From positions 496,001 through 560,000 of the forward strand of contig NZ_PIPN01000001.1 in NCBI RefSeq assembly GCF_003986955.1: a stretch of 64,000 nucleotides of DNA, in the 5' to 3' direction. Within the stretch, counting starts at the first letter, position 1. The number at the start of each line of letters is the position of its first letter. The notes beneath the pieces were generated by a model that was not told where the DNA came from, did no database searches, and worked only from the letters and a program-made list of their open reading frames with translations. A program made the position numbers and the translations under genes. The DNA comes from Aliidiomarina sedimenti (GTDB lineage Bacteria; Pseudomonadota; Gammaproteobacteria; Enterobacterales; Alteromonadaceae). Shown in pieces: positions 14,002-23,061 of this stretch.

Positions 14002-15851
14002 CTCTTATTGATCGCTTTATCTTCTACTGACGTTACCCATTCATCGACAACCTGCTCTAAAACCAACAGCGGCAATGCGCCATTCCCGAGGACCACGTCG
14101 TGGAAGCCGCGGATGTCAAAATGCTCACCCAATCGCTCTCTGGCATTTTCACGCAGGCTTAGCATTTTGAGGTGGCCGATCTTGTAGGAACTAGCCTGCC
14201 CCGGTTGCACCAGATAACGATTGATTTCAGCACGGACATCGCGAGGGTTCATACCCGTCTTTTCAATCATATAGGTTTCAGCTTGCTCCGGCGTCCAGCG
14301 CTTGCGATGTAACCCAGTGTCGACCACTAAGCGCACGGAGCGGAACATCTCGGCCTGCAACCGACCCAGGTCGCCGAGCGGATCGTCGTCGTATACTCCC
14401 ATTTCAGCAACAAGCTGCTCGGCATACAGTGCCCAGCCTTCGGTAAACGGACTGGGGTTAAGAATACGCCGTAATAAAGGCAGATCCTCAAGAGTCTGAT
14501 TCAGCGATATCTGGAAGTGATGTCCGGGCGCACCTTCGTGGTAAGCAAGGGTCGGCAGACTCCAGCGATTGTTCGATTCGATATCACCGAGGTTAATAAA
14601 GAAGGTACCGGGCCGCGACCCATCCATCGCGGGCGGAAAGTAGTAACCACCGGGAGACGTTGCCTCCGCATGTTCGGGTACAGGGAGCACCTGCAATGAC
14701 TGCTCTGGCACCCGGTTAAAGTACTCTGGGATATAAGGTTCAAGACGTGCAAGTGCTGCTTCAATATCGGCAATCACCTCGTCCCTGCCTGCATCAGAGT
14801 CTTCATAACCATAGCGCGGGTCCTTTGCTAATTCCGTCACCCGCTCTCCGACGCTACCTTCGTTCAGTCCCTGAGCACGCAGTAATTCATCCATCTGCTG
14901 TTCAACACGGGCTACTTCTTCAAGACCTATCTGGTGGATAGCTTCGGCATCAAGATCGGTGCTGGTATTCCAGCGTAGTGCAGCATCATAAAATGCTTTG
15001 CCGTCGGGTAACGCCCATACGCCTCTATTCGGTGGGTTGTCATCCAGTGTGCCTTGCAGACGCTCCAATAACCGTGCGTACGCTGGGTTAGTATGCTCTT
15101 CAACAGCGGTTTCGGCGTCGCTCAACAGGGCCTGGCGGCGCTCCGCATCGATCTCAGGAACACCTTCCAGTTTTTCCCGCAGAGCTTCAACAAACACACT
15201 GGAGCCGATTTCCGCTGCCAAGAGCTGGCGTATTTGCGTAGCCGCACCTTCCAGTGCGACCTTGGGCGGTATCACCCCATGCTCAGCCTGCATGTCAAAG
15301 TTGGCGAGAACCTGATCCAGTTTTTGACCAATGGCCTCGAGTCGGGCGATGTAGTTCAGTGCATCGTCTTCATCGCTGATGGGATGATGGTTCTGCATAA
15401 ACTGTGGGATCATCACCGGGATGCTAAACAGCTGGTCGACTGCATAGACTGAGCCTCCACCCGGCATCCAGGCCGGGGCCCAGTCAAATGCCAACAGATC
15501 GAGTTGAGTCCGATACAACCAGGCTGCCATGTCATGACTCCAGCGCTCCTGCCCCTGCAAATCGTTGCGGTCGTATTCCGCCAGCGCTTCCAATGCCTGC
15601 CCGAACTCTGCGCGCAATTGCGCTCGCCGTGATAGTGAAACGTCGCTCATCAGGTGAGACAGATCGCCAATTCCGTCGTCGGTCAGCCCTAGTACGCTGC
15701 GCAGTTCCGGATCGGCATTGATAATCTGTGAGGTGAAGTCATCCAGCTGCTGGTGGAAGCTGGACGCATCATCCTGTTTCTCCTCAGCCATGGCTGCCGT
15801 TCCCAAAGGAACGGTCAGCGCGAGGCTCAAGGCTAACAACAGTTTTTTCAT
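13998..15851 (-). CDS. DUF885 family exported hydrolase
   Basis: 617 residues with a signal peptide (residues 1-22, MKKLLLALSLALTVPLGTAA then MAEE). The DUF885 metal site YHEGAPGHHFQISL is present at about residue 443 onward, matching the family HEGxPGHH motif, with a downstream Glu in TEGWALYAEQLVAEMG, another conserved element. These proteins resemble M32-like or M3-like zinc carboxypeptidases; the peptidase role is inferred. Length is normal. AAGGA lies before ATG 15851. It is probably periplasmic or a surface lipoprotein-free enzyme. The AhpD/soxR pair follows 30 bp downstream. Confidence 0.92.
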   Translation of the reverse strand: MKKLLLALSLALTVPLGTAAMAEEKQDDASSFHQQLDDFTSQIINADPELRSVLGLTDDGIGDLSHLMSDVSLSRRAQLRAEFGQALEALAEYDRNDLQGQERWSHDMAAWLYRTQLDLLAFDWAPAWMPGGGSVYAVDQLFSIPVMIPQFMQNHHPISDEDDALNYIARLEAIGQKLDQVLANFDMQAEHGVIPPKVALEGAATQIRQLLAAEIGSSVFVEALREKLEGVPEIDAERRQALLSDAETAVEEHTNPAYARLLERLQGTLDDNPPNRGVWALPDGKAFYDAALRWNTSTDLDAEAIHQIGLEEVARVEQQMDELLRAQGLNEGSVGERVTELAKDPRYGYEDSDAGRDEVIADIEAALARLEPYIPEYFNRVPEQSLQVLPVPEHAEATSPGGYYFPPAMDGSRPGTFFINLGDIESNNRWSLPTLAYHEGAPGHHFQISLNQTLEDLPLLRRILNPSPFTEGWALYAEQLVAEMGVYDDDPLGDLGRLQAEMFRSVRLVVDTGLHRKRWTPEQAETYMIEKTGMNPRDVRAEINRYLVQPGQASSYKIGHLKMLSLRENARERLGEHFDIRGFHDVVLGNGALPLLVLEQVVDEWVTSVEDKAINKS

Positions 15852-15907
15852 CAGGTTTTCCTTATTATTGTTAGGACCTATTTTGTTAGGACCAGGCAGC
15901 CCGGGAC

Positions 15908-16825
15908 TTACCGGTCGTCATAGGCACGATGCAGCGCCGCAAGATCCAATTTCTTCATTTGCAACAAGGCCTGAGTGACTCGGTTTCGTCGCTCGGGGTC
16001 GTTATCGTGAATCATCTCGTTCAAAGCGCTGGGGACTATTTGCCAGGAAAGACCATATTTGTCTTTCAACCAGCCGCATTGCTCAGCTTCAGCGACTGCT
16101 GAAAGCGTTTGCCAGTAGCTATCTATTTCGTTCTGATCATCACAATTCACCATAAACGAAATAGCTTCGTTAAACGCAAAGTCGTGCTCCTGGGCACTTT
16201 CCATAGCCGCAAACCACTGTCCCTCGAGCGTGAAGTCTGTGAACATGACCGCACCTTCTTGATCCGGCTCCATGCCCGCCGGATAGCGCACCAGCTCACC
16301 GCGTTTGCTGTCATTGAAGGTAGCAAGATAGAAATCAGACGCCTCTTCGGCCTTCGCGTATACATCGCCGACGAACATAAGCGAGGGGATAATAAAGGGT
16401 CGTACTTCAGCGTCAGGATCAGTGAGAATCAACTGCCACGAGAGACCGTATTTATCCTGAATCCATCCGTAACGCTCGCTAAATGGATACTTATCGATAG
16501 GCATCAGCACCTTGCCGCCTTCCGACAGTTTCGCCCACACCTCGTCAATTCGTTTCTCAGCATCGTGATCCTGTAACGGATCGAAGTTCAGCATAAACGA
16601 CACTGAAGGATTGAACTTGAATAACGGTTCGGCACTAATGGCCATAAACGAGTACCCAGACAGCGAAAAAGACACCAGATCACAGTCACCCGACGGGGTA
16701 TCCTGCAAGGTCGTGGTGTGGGTGATGGCAGAATCTGGAAAAATGGAACAGTAGAAGTCCGCTGCTTCTGTTGCTTCTTTATCGAACCACAGATTAGGCA
16801 CGATTTTTTGTTTACTCGCAGTCAT
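15908..16825 (-). CDS. Two-domain VOC protein of PhnB/3-demethylubiquinone-methyltransferase-like type
   Basis: 305 residues made of two tandem PhnB-like domains. The first opens MTASKQKIVPNLWFDKEATE and contains FYCSIFPDSAITHTTTL; the second opens IPSLMFVGDVYAKAEEASDF and contains FYLATFNDSKRGELVRY. Each carries the CGWLKDKYGLSWQ-type ending (first as YGWIQDKYGLSWQLI, second as CGWLKDKYGLSWQIV). The database label 3-demethylubiquinone-9 3-methyltransferase is misleading for this fold. It sits downstream of the ArsR/AHSA1 pair, a known association. GGAG lies before ATG 16825. Confidence 0.9.
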   Translation of the reverse strand: MTASKQKIVPNLWFDKEATEAADFYCSIFPDSAITHTTTLQDTPSGDCDLVSFSLSGYSFMAISAEPLFKFNPSVSFMLNFDPLQDHDAEKRIDEVWAKLSEGGKVLMPIDKYPFSERYGWIQDKYGLSWQLILTDPDAEVRPFIIPSLMFVGDVYAKAEEASDFYLATFNDSKRGELVRYPAGMEPDQEGAVMFTDFTLEGQWFAAMESAQEHDFAFNEAISFMVNCDDQNEIDSYWQTLSAVAEAEQCGWLKDKYGLSWQIVPSALNEMIHDNDPERRNRVTQALLQMKKLDLAALHRAYDDR

Positions 16826-16849
16826 TGTATTTTCTCCCGTAAAAGCTGA

Positions 16850-16882
16850 CGAGGGGCATCCAGGTTCGCTGTGGGCCCCTCG
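16850..16882. repeat. GC-rich hairpin between the AHSA1 and PhnB-like genes
   Basis: CGAGGGGC (16850-16857) and GCCCCTCG (16875-16882) form a perfect 8-bp stem with a 17-nt loop. There is no T-run after it on the minus strand. It may stabilise or separate transcripts within the operon. Confidence 0.5.
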
Positions 16883-16956
16883 CCAGTTAGTCGAATGACG
16901 TTGCGCCCAATCGACATACTCTGAAACTGCTGTCAGAGGTTGTTAACCGAAGTCAG

Positions 16957-17436
16957 TTAACGCCAGTCACGGAAAAGCGGTTCGTTACGCTCCAGTAAAG
17001 ACTTCAGGCCCGAAAGAATCGCTGGCCAGCCCATGCTGATACCCTGCAGTACTTTACTACCCTCTTCAAAGTGGTCATGAGTCAGTGTTAAACGTACTTT
17101 ACCCATGTACTTGTCGATCTCGAAAGTCACCCGGGATGGTTTTTCCGGATGGTTGAGGTCGATTTTGTCGCCCTCATAATCCGGCATCTCGTCGTCCACT
17201 GCGGGGTCAAACGTATAAGACAGACGTTTGGGCGGATCCGCCTCCAGCACTTTGCCAGACCAATCCAGGGTTCCGTCCTCTTTGAGGTGTTTTACTGGCG
17301 AGTCTTTCTTCCAGTCTGATTCTATCGTTCGCCCACCCCAGTACTGCCGGGTGAATTCGCCACTGGTCAGTGCTTGCCACAGCTTATCCTGCGTGGTGTC
17401 AATGTAAGTTACATATACAAATTCTGGTTTAGCCAT
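16957..17436 (-). CDS. SRPBCC/AHSA1-family protein
   Basis: 159 residues: KPEFVYVTYIDTTQDKLWQA opens the START-like fold, GEFTRQYWGGRTIESDWK follows, and the C-terminal helix KVLQGISMGWPAILSGLKSL closes it. This is the activator-of-Hsp90-homologue-1-like group that is frequently paired with an ArsR repressor. It probably binds a hydrophobic ligand; no enzyme activity is evident. An AGGAG site lies before the ATG and the ArsR gene is 20 bp upstream, so the genes form one operon. Confidence 0.9.
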   Translation of the reverse strand: MAKPEFVYVTYIDTTQDKLWQALTSGEFTRQYWGGRTIESDWKKDSPVKHLKEDGTLDWSGKVLEADPPKRLSYTFDPAVDDEMPDYEGDKIDLNHPEKPSRVTFEIDKYMGKVRLTLTHDHFEEGSKVLQGISMGWPAILSGLKSLLERNEPLFRDWR

Positions 17437-17456
17437 GATTAGCTCCTTTTGAATAC

Positions 17457-17786
17457 TTACGCATCATTTTGATCATCAAGAGCCTTCCTTAGCGTGTCCA
17501 GCGCTTGCAAACGCTCGCCTTCAAACTTACCAATCCAGCGGTCGTGAATTTGTTGAATTGGCACAGGGTTGAGGTAATGCAGCTTTTCTCTGCCCTGCCA
17601 AACCACCACCACAAGCTGAGCAACCTCAAGCAGCGCCAGGTGTTTTGCAACTCCCTGCCGACTCATTGACATGCACTTACAAAGATCACCCAACGTCTGC
17701 CCATTCTCTTTATACAAAAGGTCCAGGAGTTCCCGGCGATGAGGGTCAGCGAGCGCTTTAAATACATTGTTCATATCAGTAGTCAT
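17457..17786 (-). CDS. ArsR-family winged-helix repressor
   Basis: About 109 residues from ATG 17786. The core NNVFKALADPHRRELLDLLY and LGDLCKCMSMSRQGVAKHLA (recognition helix) are standard for ArsR/SdpR-type repressors paired with AHSA1 proteins. The metal-binding ELCVCD box is absent; CKC in its place is not the same. The start is uncertain: ATGs at 17816, 17795, 17786 and 17774 are in frame and none has ideal ribosome spacing. A 20-bp perfect palindrome (17797-17816) sits at the 5' end and is the likely operator for autoregulation. Confidence 0.9.
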   Translation of the reverse strand: MTTDMNNVFKALADPHRRELLDLLYKENGQTLGDLCKCMSMSRQGVAKHLALLEVAQLVVVVWQGREKLHYLNPVPIQQIHDRWIGKFEGERLQALDTLRKALDDQNDA

Positions 17787-17796
17787 AAACCTCATT

Positions 17797-17816
17797 ATGC
17801 AACCATATGGTTGCAT
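17797..17816. promoter_or_regulatory. 20-bp perfect palindrome, likely ArsR operator
   Basis: ATGCAACCATATGGTTGCAT reads the same on both strands. It lies 11 nt before the chosen ArsR start. A weaker related element (ATATGGTTATAT, about 17846-17857) lies further upstream. CAACCATATGGTTG sites are a recurring feature of ArsR/AHSA1 operons to my knowledge, so autorepression is the natural reading. Confidence 0.75.
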
Positions 17817-17899
17817 GTCAAATTGTATTTAAAGCGATGTGCAAAATATGGTTATATTGATTATGCAAAATGAGGCCACAACGGCGGTGTTAAGCGATG

Positions 17900-18226
17900 T
17901 CAGTCTTGAATACGTCTGTAATTTGCAATATCTGCCTCGATGCCAAGTCTTGCCATCGTTTCCTGCGGATTAAATCCGCTCTCCGCATGAGCCTGCACCA
18001 CAACATTGCGCGCTGCATCAATTGATTGCTGATTTTCCCATTCAGCTATGGTGACTATATTGAACTGGCCCGGGCCGGCAACCTGCTCAAGAAGCGTATC
18101 CCGAATGAAACCTGGCTGGCGGCGAAGCACCTGGTCAGTGTCACGCACTTTTTTCAGGAACTCGTCCTTTGCAGCCTGTGGGACTGAAAATTTATCCACC
18201 CGGTATATACCTGTTTTAGTTGGCAC
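17900..18226 (-). CDS. Antibiotic biosynthesis monooxygenase (ABM) domain protein
   Basis: 108 residues. A textbook TAAGGAGGT site lies 6 nt before GTG 18226, which fixes this start although the frame is open 15 codons further. The sequence GIYRVDKFSVPQAAKDEFLK, then QPGFIRDTLLEQVAGPGQFN and EWENQQSIDAAR is the dimeric alpha/beta ABM fold. Members are small heme-degrading or quinone-forming monooxygenases, or have no known activity. It stands alone upstream of the ArsR gene on the same strand. Confidence 0.82.
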   Translation of the reverse strand: MPTKTGIYRVDKFSVPQAAKDEFLKKVRDTDQVLRRQPGFIRDTLLEQVAGPGQFNIVTIAEWENQQSIDAARNVVVQAHAESGFNPQETMARLGIEADIANYRRIQD

Positions 18227-18331
18227 ACTCGACCTCCTTAGTCTGGTTCTGAAGTTTCGCTTGTTACACAAGTGCCAAGCATAAAACTTAAACCTAAGTT
18301 GAGGTCAAGGCGCGCCGCCGGGCTTTTTTAT

Positions 18332-18478
18332 CTATGACTCTGATGTCTGTCTCTTCACCGCCTGAAGAATCACTTGCCACTCCTCAGCATGCAGTTCATG
18401 CCCTGTGCCTTGTAGTGTAAGCAGTTCCGAATTAGTTATAGCTCCCCCGGTTGCATATAAAACCAACTGGTTAGGGTT
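18332..18478 (-). pseudogene. Remnant: C-terminal tail of an alpha/beta-hydrolase
   Basis: A reading frame between the VOC and ABM genes encodes [20 protein letters not shown], then [17 protein letters not shown] and a stop at 18334-18332. The [11 protein letters not shown] element with a trailing helix looks like the end of an alpha/beta-hydrolase, including the catalytic-type His after GTG. There is no start codon with a ribosome site and an in-frame TGA at the upstream edge. The rest of the gene is missing, so I read this as a gene remnant left after deletion. The family call is by eye only. Confidence 0.45.
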
Positions 18479-18857
18479 TCAACGATCGCGGCAGCTCTTC
18501 TGACTGCCACAGCCCTAAACCAAAACCATCAGGGTCCAGAAAATCCGCGCTCCAACCACCAGGCGCTTCCGAAACCGGGGTCACAATAGTCACACCGGCG
18601 TCTGTCAGCTCAGCAACCACATCATCAATCCCGCCTTCAATGACATCAAATACTAAGGCCGGCGTATTTCCCCGTTTGCCTTCCATCTGAAAGAAGATCA
18701 GGTCCAGGCCATTTTCCAGACGCCCCTGCAACCAGAAGGGTTCAGCGCCTTCCATTCGTTCCAGATCAAGAGACAGAGTGTCGTTGTAGAATTTTTCTGT
18801 ACGCAGGATATCGCTGACATAAAAAACGATGCTGGCGTGCTTGGGTTTAAAGCTCAT
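18471..18857 (-). CDS. VOC family protein (bleomycin-resistance type)
   Basis: 128 residues: [20 protein letters not shown] opens the fold, and [13 protein letters not shown] closes it. It is a compact single VOC module. Its ATG overlaps the stop of the upstream sigma-factor gene by 4 bp and has GAGG 8 nt before it, so the two are translationally coupled. The ligand or substrate is unknown. Confidence 0.85.
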   Translation of the reverse strand: MSFKPKHASIVFYVSDILRTEKFYNDTLSLDLERMEGAEPFWLQGRLENGLDLIFFQMEGKRGNTPALVFDVIEGGIDDVVAELTDAGVTIVTPVSEAPGGWSADFLDPDGFGLGLWQSEELPRSLKP

Positions 18858-19546
18858 AAGGTTTTCCTCATTGGTTTAGTTACCTTAGTATTGCCACCAG
18901 ACTCCGTTTTGTGAGCACGAATCACAAAAAGATGACCATCTAGGTCATGACTGGCCAAAACTCCCTCCTGATGAAGCAGCTTTGACAACAAAGCACTGCG
19001 AATACAGCCGTAATCTACCTCTTTATTTAACCCGATCAATTCAGAGGGCATCACGGTATCAGTTGTGGTTATCCGACATTTTAGATCTTGAATACGCTGG
19101 CGAAGCGCGACGTCTGTCAGGTTCAGCAAGTACGCGATCTCTTTTCGAGTATGACCCGACAACACTAACGCTGCGACCGCTTTAAGAGCTGGCGTCAAGG
19201 TATAAAGCAGTTGGGAGATCTCCTGCTGATCGTCAAGCGACAAGTTCGAAGGCTCCATTTGCCACTGGCTTTCACGGCTTCTTCTACGAACCGCTCCACG
19301 TAAGGCCATTCGCGCTTTATTGCGCACTGTGCCCACTAACCATTTTCTGGTTTCAACGGCGTCGAAATCTAAGCGATTAGACAGAAAAGCCGCCACATAG
19401 GCGTCCTGTACAACGTCTTCCGCTTCACTGACATCGTTCATGATATGTCGCGCGAGCGAGCAAAGCTGAGCATATTGGCTGAGGCGCACCGAAGGACTCC
19501 AATCGAATACTAACAGGCAGCATTTGGTTAACTGATAACGCAGCAT
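18854..19546 (-). CDS. ECF-like RNA polymerase sigma factor
   Basis: About 230 residues from ATG 19546; the frame stays open to another ATG at 19660 that lies 38 bp from the divergent receptor start. Region 2 is seen in LARHIMNDVSEAEDVVQDAY and region 4 in LTPALKAVAALVLSGHTRKE followed by IAYLLNLTDVALRQRIQDLK. A C-terminal extension of about 60 residues (to KTL) is longer than in standard ECF factors. No anti-sigma gene is visible. It overlaps a VOC gene and faces a TonB receptor. No clear ribosome site supports either start. Confidence 0.75.
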   Translation of the reverse strand: MLRYQLTKCCLLVFDWSPSVRLSQYAQLCSLARHIMNDVSEAEDVVQDAYVAAFLSNRLDFDAVETRKWLVGTVRNKARMALRGAVRRRSRESQWQMEPSNLSLDDQQEISQLLYTLTPALKAVAALVLSGHTRKEIAYLLNLTDVALRQRIQDLKCRITTTDTVMPSELIGLNKEVDYGCIRSALLSKLLHQEGVLASHDLDGHLFVIRAHKTESGGNTKVTKPMRKTL

Positions 19547-19645
19547 AAGACAGAAATTGGCCAAAATACAGCCAGCTAATAAATTGAAACTTCCTAAATA
19601 AGTTCTAAAAACCTCTTTCCTTAGAATTTTTCCTATTGTATATTT

Positions 19646-19655
19646 TAGACGTCTA
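19646..19655. promoter_or_regulatory. TAGACGTCTA palindrome between sigma factor and TonB receptor
   Basis: A perfect 10-bp palindrome followed by AT-rich TATATATCTA lies 43 nt before the receptor start. It may be part of an operator. Only the symmetry and position support this. Confidence 0.3.
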
Positions 19656-19697
19656 GACATCTATATATCTATAATGCAAAAAAGAGGATTTATTTTT

Positions 19698-22313
19698 ATG
19701 CCCAAAACGTTCGTGCTCTCATCATTAGCCTACCTGGTAGGAGTCGCTGCGGCTGCAGCATCTCCATCTCTTCTGGCCGTCGATGCCAATTCAGAGATGG
19801 AACGTGTTCAGGTCACCGGATCTCATATCCGTCGCACCCACAATGAAGACGCCACCCCGCTGCAAATTCTCTCTGCAGAGGACATTGAACGAAGTGGAAA
19901 GATCACCCTGACTGATGTCTTACGTGATCTCACGGTGAACACCGGTAATAGCTATGATGAACAGTTCACCAGTAGCTTTTCCGCAGGTTCCGCCTCTATT
20001 GGTTTGCGTGGATTAAGCCCCAAAAACACGCTTCTACTGGTCAACGGCCAGCGCGTCTCCAACTACGGGTTCGCTCTGGGTACGCAAGACACTTTTGTGG
20101 ACTTAAATGCCCTGCCCCTGGGCGCCGTTGAGCGCATTGAAGTGCTGAAAGACGGCGCTTCGGCTGCTTATGGTTCAGATGCAATTGCCGGAGTGGTCAA
20201 TATTATTCTGCGTCGTGACTACGAAGGCGCGCGTTTATCAGCTTCCGCCGGTGGCGCGACTGAAGGCGGCCTGAACCAATACAGCGCGGGCATTCTGGCT
20301 GGTACGGGTGATTTGTATGACGATGGTTTCAACGTCACCTTAAGCATCGACTTGCTCGAACGCGACGAGCTGAACGCCGGTGAACGAAAAATTACCCGCA
20401 GCGGTGACTTCAGGCACCAGCCTGGCGGGCGTTTGGCGGGTTGGTTGACTCAAGGCGGCAATTACCTTGATGACCCTCAGAATCCACGGCCCTTTGAACA
20501 ATGCCCTGGCGAATCGGAACTGCGCAACTGGACCGATTTTACACCAGGTCGCGACGGTCAGGTCTGTGCCTTTAATGGCCAGCCTTACAACACTCTGCAA
20601 CCTGAAGTCAGTCGCCGTCAACTTTCACTGCAAAGCACGTATCGGATTACCCGGCAGGTAGAAGCCTTTGCTGAAGCTCTGTATAGCTACAACGAATCGA
20701 GCCACACCTTTGGCGCTCCGTTGAGTATCGGGCCAGGCCTGCGTGCTTATGATCAGGCCAGCGGAACCTTAGTCAACATTCCCGTGGTTTTTCCGGTTGG
20801 TCACCCCAATAATCAGGGGGACGAAACTTTACCCTTTGAGTACACCTTCTTTGATGTCGGCGAACGGCTTAAATCGAATACCCAGATCTTCAATCGCTTT
20901 TTAGTCGGGGCCCGTTATCGCGGCGACGTCTGGGACGTTAATTTTAACGCCCTGCAGTCGCAAAGCCGCCAGCGGGAGTATGTTGACAACTTTATTAACC
21001 GATATGCCTTCGAAGAGCTGCTCGAGAGTGGCGATTACGACTTTGTGGGCGGTAACAACAGCGCCGAGGCTATTGAGTCATTACGCCTCGACACCCGTCG
21101 TCCGGGCTTTTACCAGACCCAGTCGGTGAATCTGAATGCTTCCCGCACCTTAGCTCACTGGCGCTACGGCGATGTCGGTTTCGCTACCGGCGTCGACTGG
21201 CGTAACGAGAAAATGGATGCTGGCACGTCACCAGAAGTGCTCTCAGGTACAGAGCTACGCCCTGCTATTAATCTGGTCAATGGTGAGCGCGATGTGGTGG
21301 CAGGCTATGTGGAACTAGACTTTCCACTTCTCGAGGGACTGAACGTAAACACCGCCGTGCGCGCTGATCATTATGATGATTTTGGTAGCGCTGTTTCACC
21401 CAAGATTTCAGCTGATTACCTGCTCAGCGATGACTGGTTACTGCGCGGTTCGTGGTCACGTGGATTCAGAGCACCGTCGCTACCGGAAATATCACAAAGT
21501 AACACGATTAGTTACGGCTCAGTCATTGACCCTAATGACCCCGTCGAACCCGGCGTCACCCGCGGCTTCACTCAGTTAAGAAGTGGTAACCCTGATCTCG
21601 AAGCGGAACGCTCAACCAACGTCAACGTCGGTCTGGTTTGGTCACCGCAACGTGGCTTAAGCGCTGCTATTGATTACTTCCGCATTGAACAGGATAACGT
21701 CATTTCGCCTGATAATGCGCAGTTCATTATCAATAATGAAGCGGACTTCGCTGACCGCATTCAGCGTGACGATGCTGGCAGACTGCAAATTATTACCAAT
21801 CAGTATGCCAACCAGGGAACCCGCACCACCTCCGGCGTCGATCTGGATCTAAGTTACCGTTTCAGTTTCTTGGGCGGTGACACTCAACTCAGTACCAGCT
21901 GGTCTCGTTTGCTCGAATACCAGCAAGCTCTGGTGGCTGACCAGCCTGCCGTGAACGGCGCAGGTAACAATCAATTTGGCGCACTGCCCAAATGGAAAAG
22001 TAGCAGCGTGGCAAACTGGCAACGCAATGACTGGTCTTTAACATTAAGCGCCAACTACACCCATGGTTATGCACAGCGTATCGCAAGCGAAAGCAGCAAC
22101 CCTGGCCTTAGTGACCGGGTCAGTAGCCACACCTCGATTAATTCGCAGGTAAGTTATGCCGGTTTTGCGCGCACCGTAATCAGTTTGTCAGTACAGAACC
22201 TGTTGGACCGACAACCGCCGTTCGACCCGTCGGCGGGGTCTTACTTTTATGACATTACTCAATACAACGCGCGTGGACGCTTTGTTGACTTAGCCGTACG
22301 TTACGAGTTCTAA
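19698..22313 (+). CDS. TonB-dependent outer-membrane receptor
   Basis: 871 residues. ATG 19698 follows AAGAGG and opens a signal peptide (MPKTFVLSSLAYLVGVAAAA, cleavage near SLLA). The plug domain has ERVQVTGSHIRRTHNEDATP, the LRGLSPKNTLLLVNGQRVSN loop and the VERIEVLKDGASAAYGSDAI element with GVVNIILRR. The C-terminal barrel ends in FVDLAVRYEF, the outer-membrane assembly signal with terminal Phe. The type is that of receptors for carbohydrate, peptide or cobalamin uptake in marine Gammaproteobacteria; no siderophore genes are near. An alternative upstream ATG is at 19674. Confidence 0.93.
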   Translation: MPKTFVLSSLAYLVGVAAAAASPSLLAVDANSEMERVQVTGSHIRRTHNEDATPLQILSAEDIERSGKITLTDVLRDLTVNTGNSYDEQFTSSFSAGSASIGLRGLSPKNTLLLVNGQRVSNYGFALGTQDTFVDLNALPLGAVERIEVLKDGASAAYGSDAIAGVVNIILRRDYEGARLSASAGGATEGGLNQYSAGILAGTGDLYDDGFNVTLSIDLLERDELNAGERKITRSGDFRHQPGGRLAGWLTQGGNYLDDPQNPRPFEQCPGESELRNWTDFTPGRDGQVCAFNGQPYNTLQPEVSRRQLSLQSTYRITRQVEAFAEALYSYNESSHTFGAPLSIGPGLRAYDQASGTLVNIPVVFPVGHPNNQGDETLPFEYTFFDVGERLKSNTQIFNRFLVGARYRGDVWDVNFNALQSQSRQREYVDNFINRYAFEELLESGDYDFVGGNNSAEAIESLRLDTRRPGFYQTQSVNLNASRTLAHWRYGDVGFATGVDWRNEKMDAGTSPEVLSGTELRPAINLVNGERDVVAGYVELDFPLLEGLNVNTAVRADHYDDFGSAVSPKISADYLLSDDWLLRGSWSRGFRAPSLPEISQSNTISYGSVIDPNDPVEPGVTRGFTQLRSGNPDLEAERSTNVNVGLVWSPQRGLSAAIDYFRIEQDNVISPDNAQFIINNEADFADRIQRDDAGRLQIITNQYANQGTRTTSGVDLDLSYRFSFLGGDTQLSTSWSRLLEYQQALVADQPAVNGAGNNQFGALPKWKSSSVANWQRNDWSLTLSANYTHGYAQRIASESSNPGLSDRVSSHTSINSQVSYAGFARTVISLSVQNLLDRQPPFDPSAGSYFYDITQYNARGRFVDLAVRYEF

Positions 22314-22381
22314 CCCACCAGCCCGGCACTTAGGTTTTTTCTTTGAATCAAGGTGTCGGACTTTTACTTGCAACCGTTACG

Positions 22382-23035
22382 TTACAGGTTAAGTTTCGAA
22401 TCCGCGGCTGCATAAAACGCCAGCTGGTCTGCATGAGCTTTTGCAAAGGCTGGGCGAGCAGTCGCTCGCGCAATGTAGGCACGGCTCGCACTGTGTTGCT
22501 CTAATCCATTGAATCGATCAACCAGACGCAGCGCGTCGACCATGACAATATCAGCGACTGAAAAGTCATCGGCCAGCCATTCACGCTCAGCCAACTCCTG
22601 CTCCATGTGGTGCAGTCGACTTTGCAGAAAGTTATCCAGGATTTTACGCCCGGGTGTAGCTTCATGGTCGTCTGAAAACATAAAAAACGACCAGGGTACC
22701 GTTGCCATTTCTACAGAGTTGAGTCCGGCGAATAACCATTCGATCACCTTATTACGACCTAGAGGCTCATGAGGCATTAAAGCAGTACTTCGCTCCGCCA
22801 GATACAACAGGATAGCACCGCTCTCAAAGATAAAAACATCACCATCACTCAGCCACGGAACCTGACCAAAAGGTTGTCGTAAAAAATGCTCTTTTTGCCG
22901 GTTGTTGAATGGAGTGCTCTCGACACGATAGGCTAAACCCGCCTCCTCCAAAGCCCAACGCAACCGTATGTCACGCACGTAACCACGGGGCGTTTCCGGC
23001 ACCCAGTCAAAGGTAGTAATAACAAATTCAGACAC
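22382..23035 (-). CDS. Glutathione S-transferase family protein
   Basis: 217 residues. The N-terminal thioredoxin fold is TTFDWVPETPRGYVRDIRLR, then FGQVPWLSDGDVFIFESGAI with the cis-Pro (QVPWL) and the E-S-x-A-I glutathione gamma-glutamyl contact. The all-helical C-terminal domain follows. GST chemistry or glutathione-dependent isomerisation is likely. The start is GTG 23035 with GGAG 7 nt before it. It is convergent with the TonB receptor gene. Confidence 0.9.
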   Translation of the reverse strand: MSEFVITTFDWVPETPRGYVRDIRLRWALEEAGLAYRVESTPFNNRQKEHFLRQPFGQVPWLSDGDVFIFESGAILLYLAERSTALMPHEPLGRNKVIEWLFAGLNSVEMATVPWSFFMFSDDHEATPGRKILDNFLQSRLHHMEQELAEREWLADDFSVADIVMVDALRLVDRFNGLEQHSASRAYIARATARPAFAKAHADQLAFYAAADSKLNL

Positions 23036-23061
23036 GTTGTTTCTCCTTTTAGCCTATTTTT

